DNA from: Casp-actino8 sp964614655
GTDB lineage: Bacteria; Actinomycetota; Acidimicrobiia; Acidimicrobiales; Ilumatobacteraceae
Assembly (NCBI GenBank): GCA_964614655.1
Contig: CAZTPF010000008.1
Coordinates: forward strand, 1-64,000
DNA length: 64,000 nt
Reading direction: 5' to 3'
The notes under the pieces are model-generated. The model had not been told where the DNA came from. It saw only the letters and a program-made list of their open reading frames with translations, and did not search any database. The stretch's first letter is position 1, and each line of letters begins with the position of its first letter. A program made the position numbers and the translations under genes. This document shows positions 63,934-64,000 of this stretch, one piece after another.

Positions 63934-63939
63934 TACCGT
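63934..63939 (+). promoter_or_regulatory. -10 box of leaderless promoter for the last gene
   Basis: TACCGT with 6 nt to the ATG at 63946. Confidence 0.6.
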
Positions 63940-63945
63940 TCTCCC

Positions 63946-64000
63946 ATGCGCGCCGTCGTCTGCCGTACGTTCGCACCGATCGATCAACTGGTGATCGAAG
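63946..64000 (+). CDS. N-terminus of a probable NADPH:quinone oxidoreductase-like MDR protein (partial)
   Basis: Only 18 residues are readable (MRAVVCRTFAPIDQLVIE). The start MRAVVCxxFxxxxxLxxE is common in zinc-independent quinone oxidoreductase-type MDR proteins. The identification rests on this short stretch and on the clean leaderless promoter; the rest is outside the window. Confidence 0.55.
   Translation, partial: MRAVVCRTFAPIDQLVIE

Noticed and set aside
1..64000. tRNA, rRNA, CRISPR arrays, insertion sequences or prophage
   Set aside because: No cloverleaf with a GTTCGA-type T-loop and CCA-proximal stem, no regularly spaced repeats, and no transposase, integrase or phage genes were found on either strand.
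1..64000. Abundant CGATCG/GATC words as a special signal
   Set aside because: They are spread evenly through coding DNA and fit the Asp/Arg/Ser codon preference of this genome; without counts against expectation I cannot claim more.

Overview
The window is high-GC actinobacterial chromosome, most likely from an uncultured Acidimicrobiia (Ilumatobacter-like) genome; this placement is inference. Supporting signs are a mycothiol S-conjugate amidase (Mca), an imuA'/imuB/dnaE2 mutasome under actinobacterial LexA boxes, luciferase-like (probably F420-linked) oxidoreductases, DUF3039 and DUF4031 proteins, many ACAD/thiolase/SDR genes, and TAnnnT -10 boxes 6-7 nt before GTG/ATG starts (leaderless genes). 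Genes are very tightly packed. No RNA gene, CRISPR array, insertion sequence or prophage was seen, and no stretch over 300 nt lacks a gene. Two 100-N gaps mark it as a scaffolded assembly.

Layout. 0-6.2 kb: end of a branched-chain amino-acid ABC operon (livG, partial livF), a DUF305 protein, a zinc-metallopeptidase lipoprotein with a decayed second domain, an L,D-transpeptidase, a GT2 glycosyltransferase, a small membrane protein and a dual-specificity-type phosphatase. 6.3-11.7 kb: long-form argG, a thiolase/DUF35 pair and an OafA-type acyltransferase with SGNH domain. 11.8-22.0 kb: a catabolic region with a paired acyl-CoA dehydrogenase, an anion permease, an LLM oxidoreductase, an amidohydrolase, and an operon ADH / acyl-CoA synthetase / SDR / SDR / TetR. 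Three of its promoters share a TCTGAC-N5-GTCAGA palindrome, probably the site of that TetR. 22-36.7 kb: housekeeping and signalling genes (S9 peptidase, NudC, thiolase, nuclease lipoprotein, YdjC-type deacetylase, Mca plus a mini SCP2 protein, PEBP lipoprotein, GGDEF-EAL protein, ACAD, rhomboid protease, small zinc-ribbon and DUF proteins, a 39-aa membrane peptide, Nudix).

36.7-46.5 kb: LysE exporter (falsely split by a gap), dnaE2, a cystathionine-gamma-synthase-like enzyme, an orphan response regulator, imuB, imuA' and a B12-binding regulator. dnaE2 and imuA'B lie apart but each has a perfect SOS box abutting a leaderless promoter. A roughly 48-nt hairpin repeat occurs on both sides of dnaE2 in opposite orientation. 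46.6-52.3 kb: partial Nfu_N protein, an ACAD, an MMPL exporter behind a CsoR/CstR-type palindrome, RNase HII and selD.

52.3-57.8 kb: the most unusual locus, a four-gene operon of a 731-aa DUF4157 (HELAH) protein, a YbjN-like protein, an AAA+ ATPase and a MOSC protein. DUF4157 and AAA+ proteins are hallmarks of extracellular contractile injection systems, but no sheath, tube or baseplate gene is present and both operon borders are visible. 57.8-64.0 kb: a second catabolic cluster (SDRs, amidohydrolase, acyl-CoA synthetase, SnoaL-like protein, oxidoreductase start) paralogous in part to the 15.7-21.4 kb region and carrying a related operator between divergent SDR genes.
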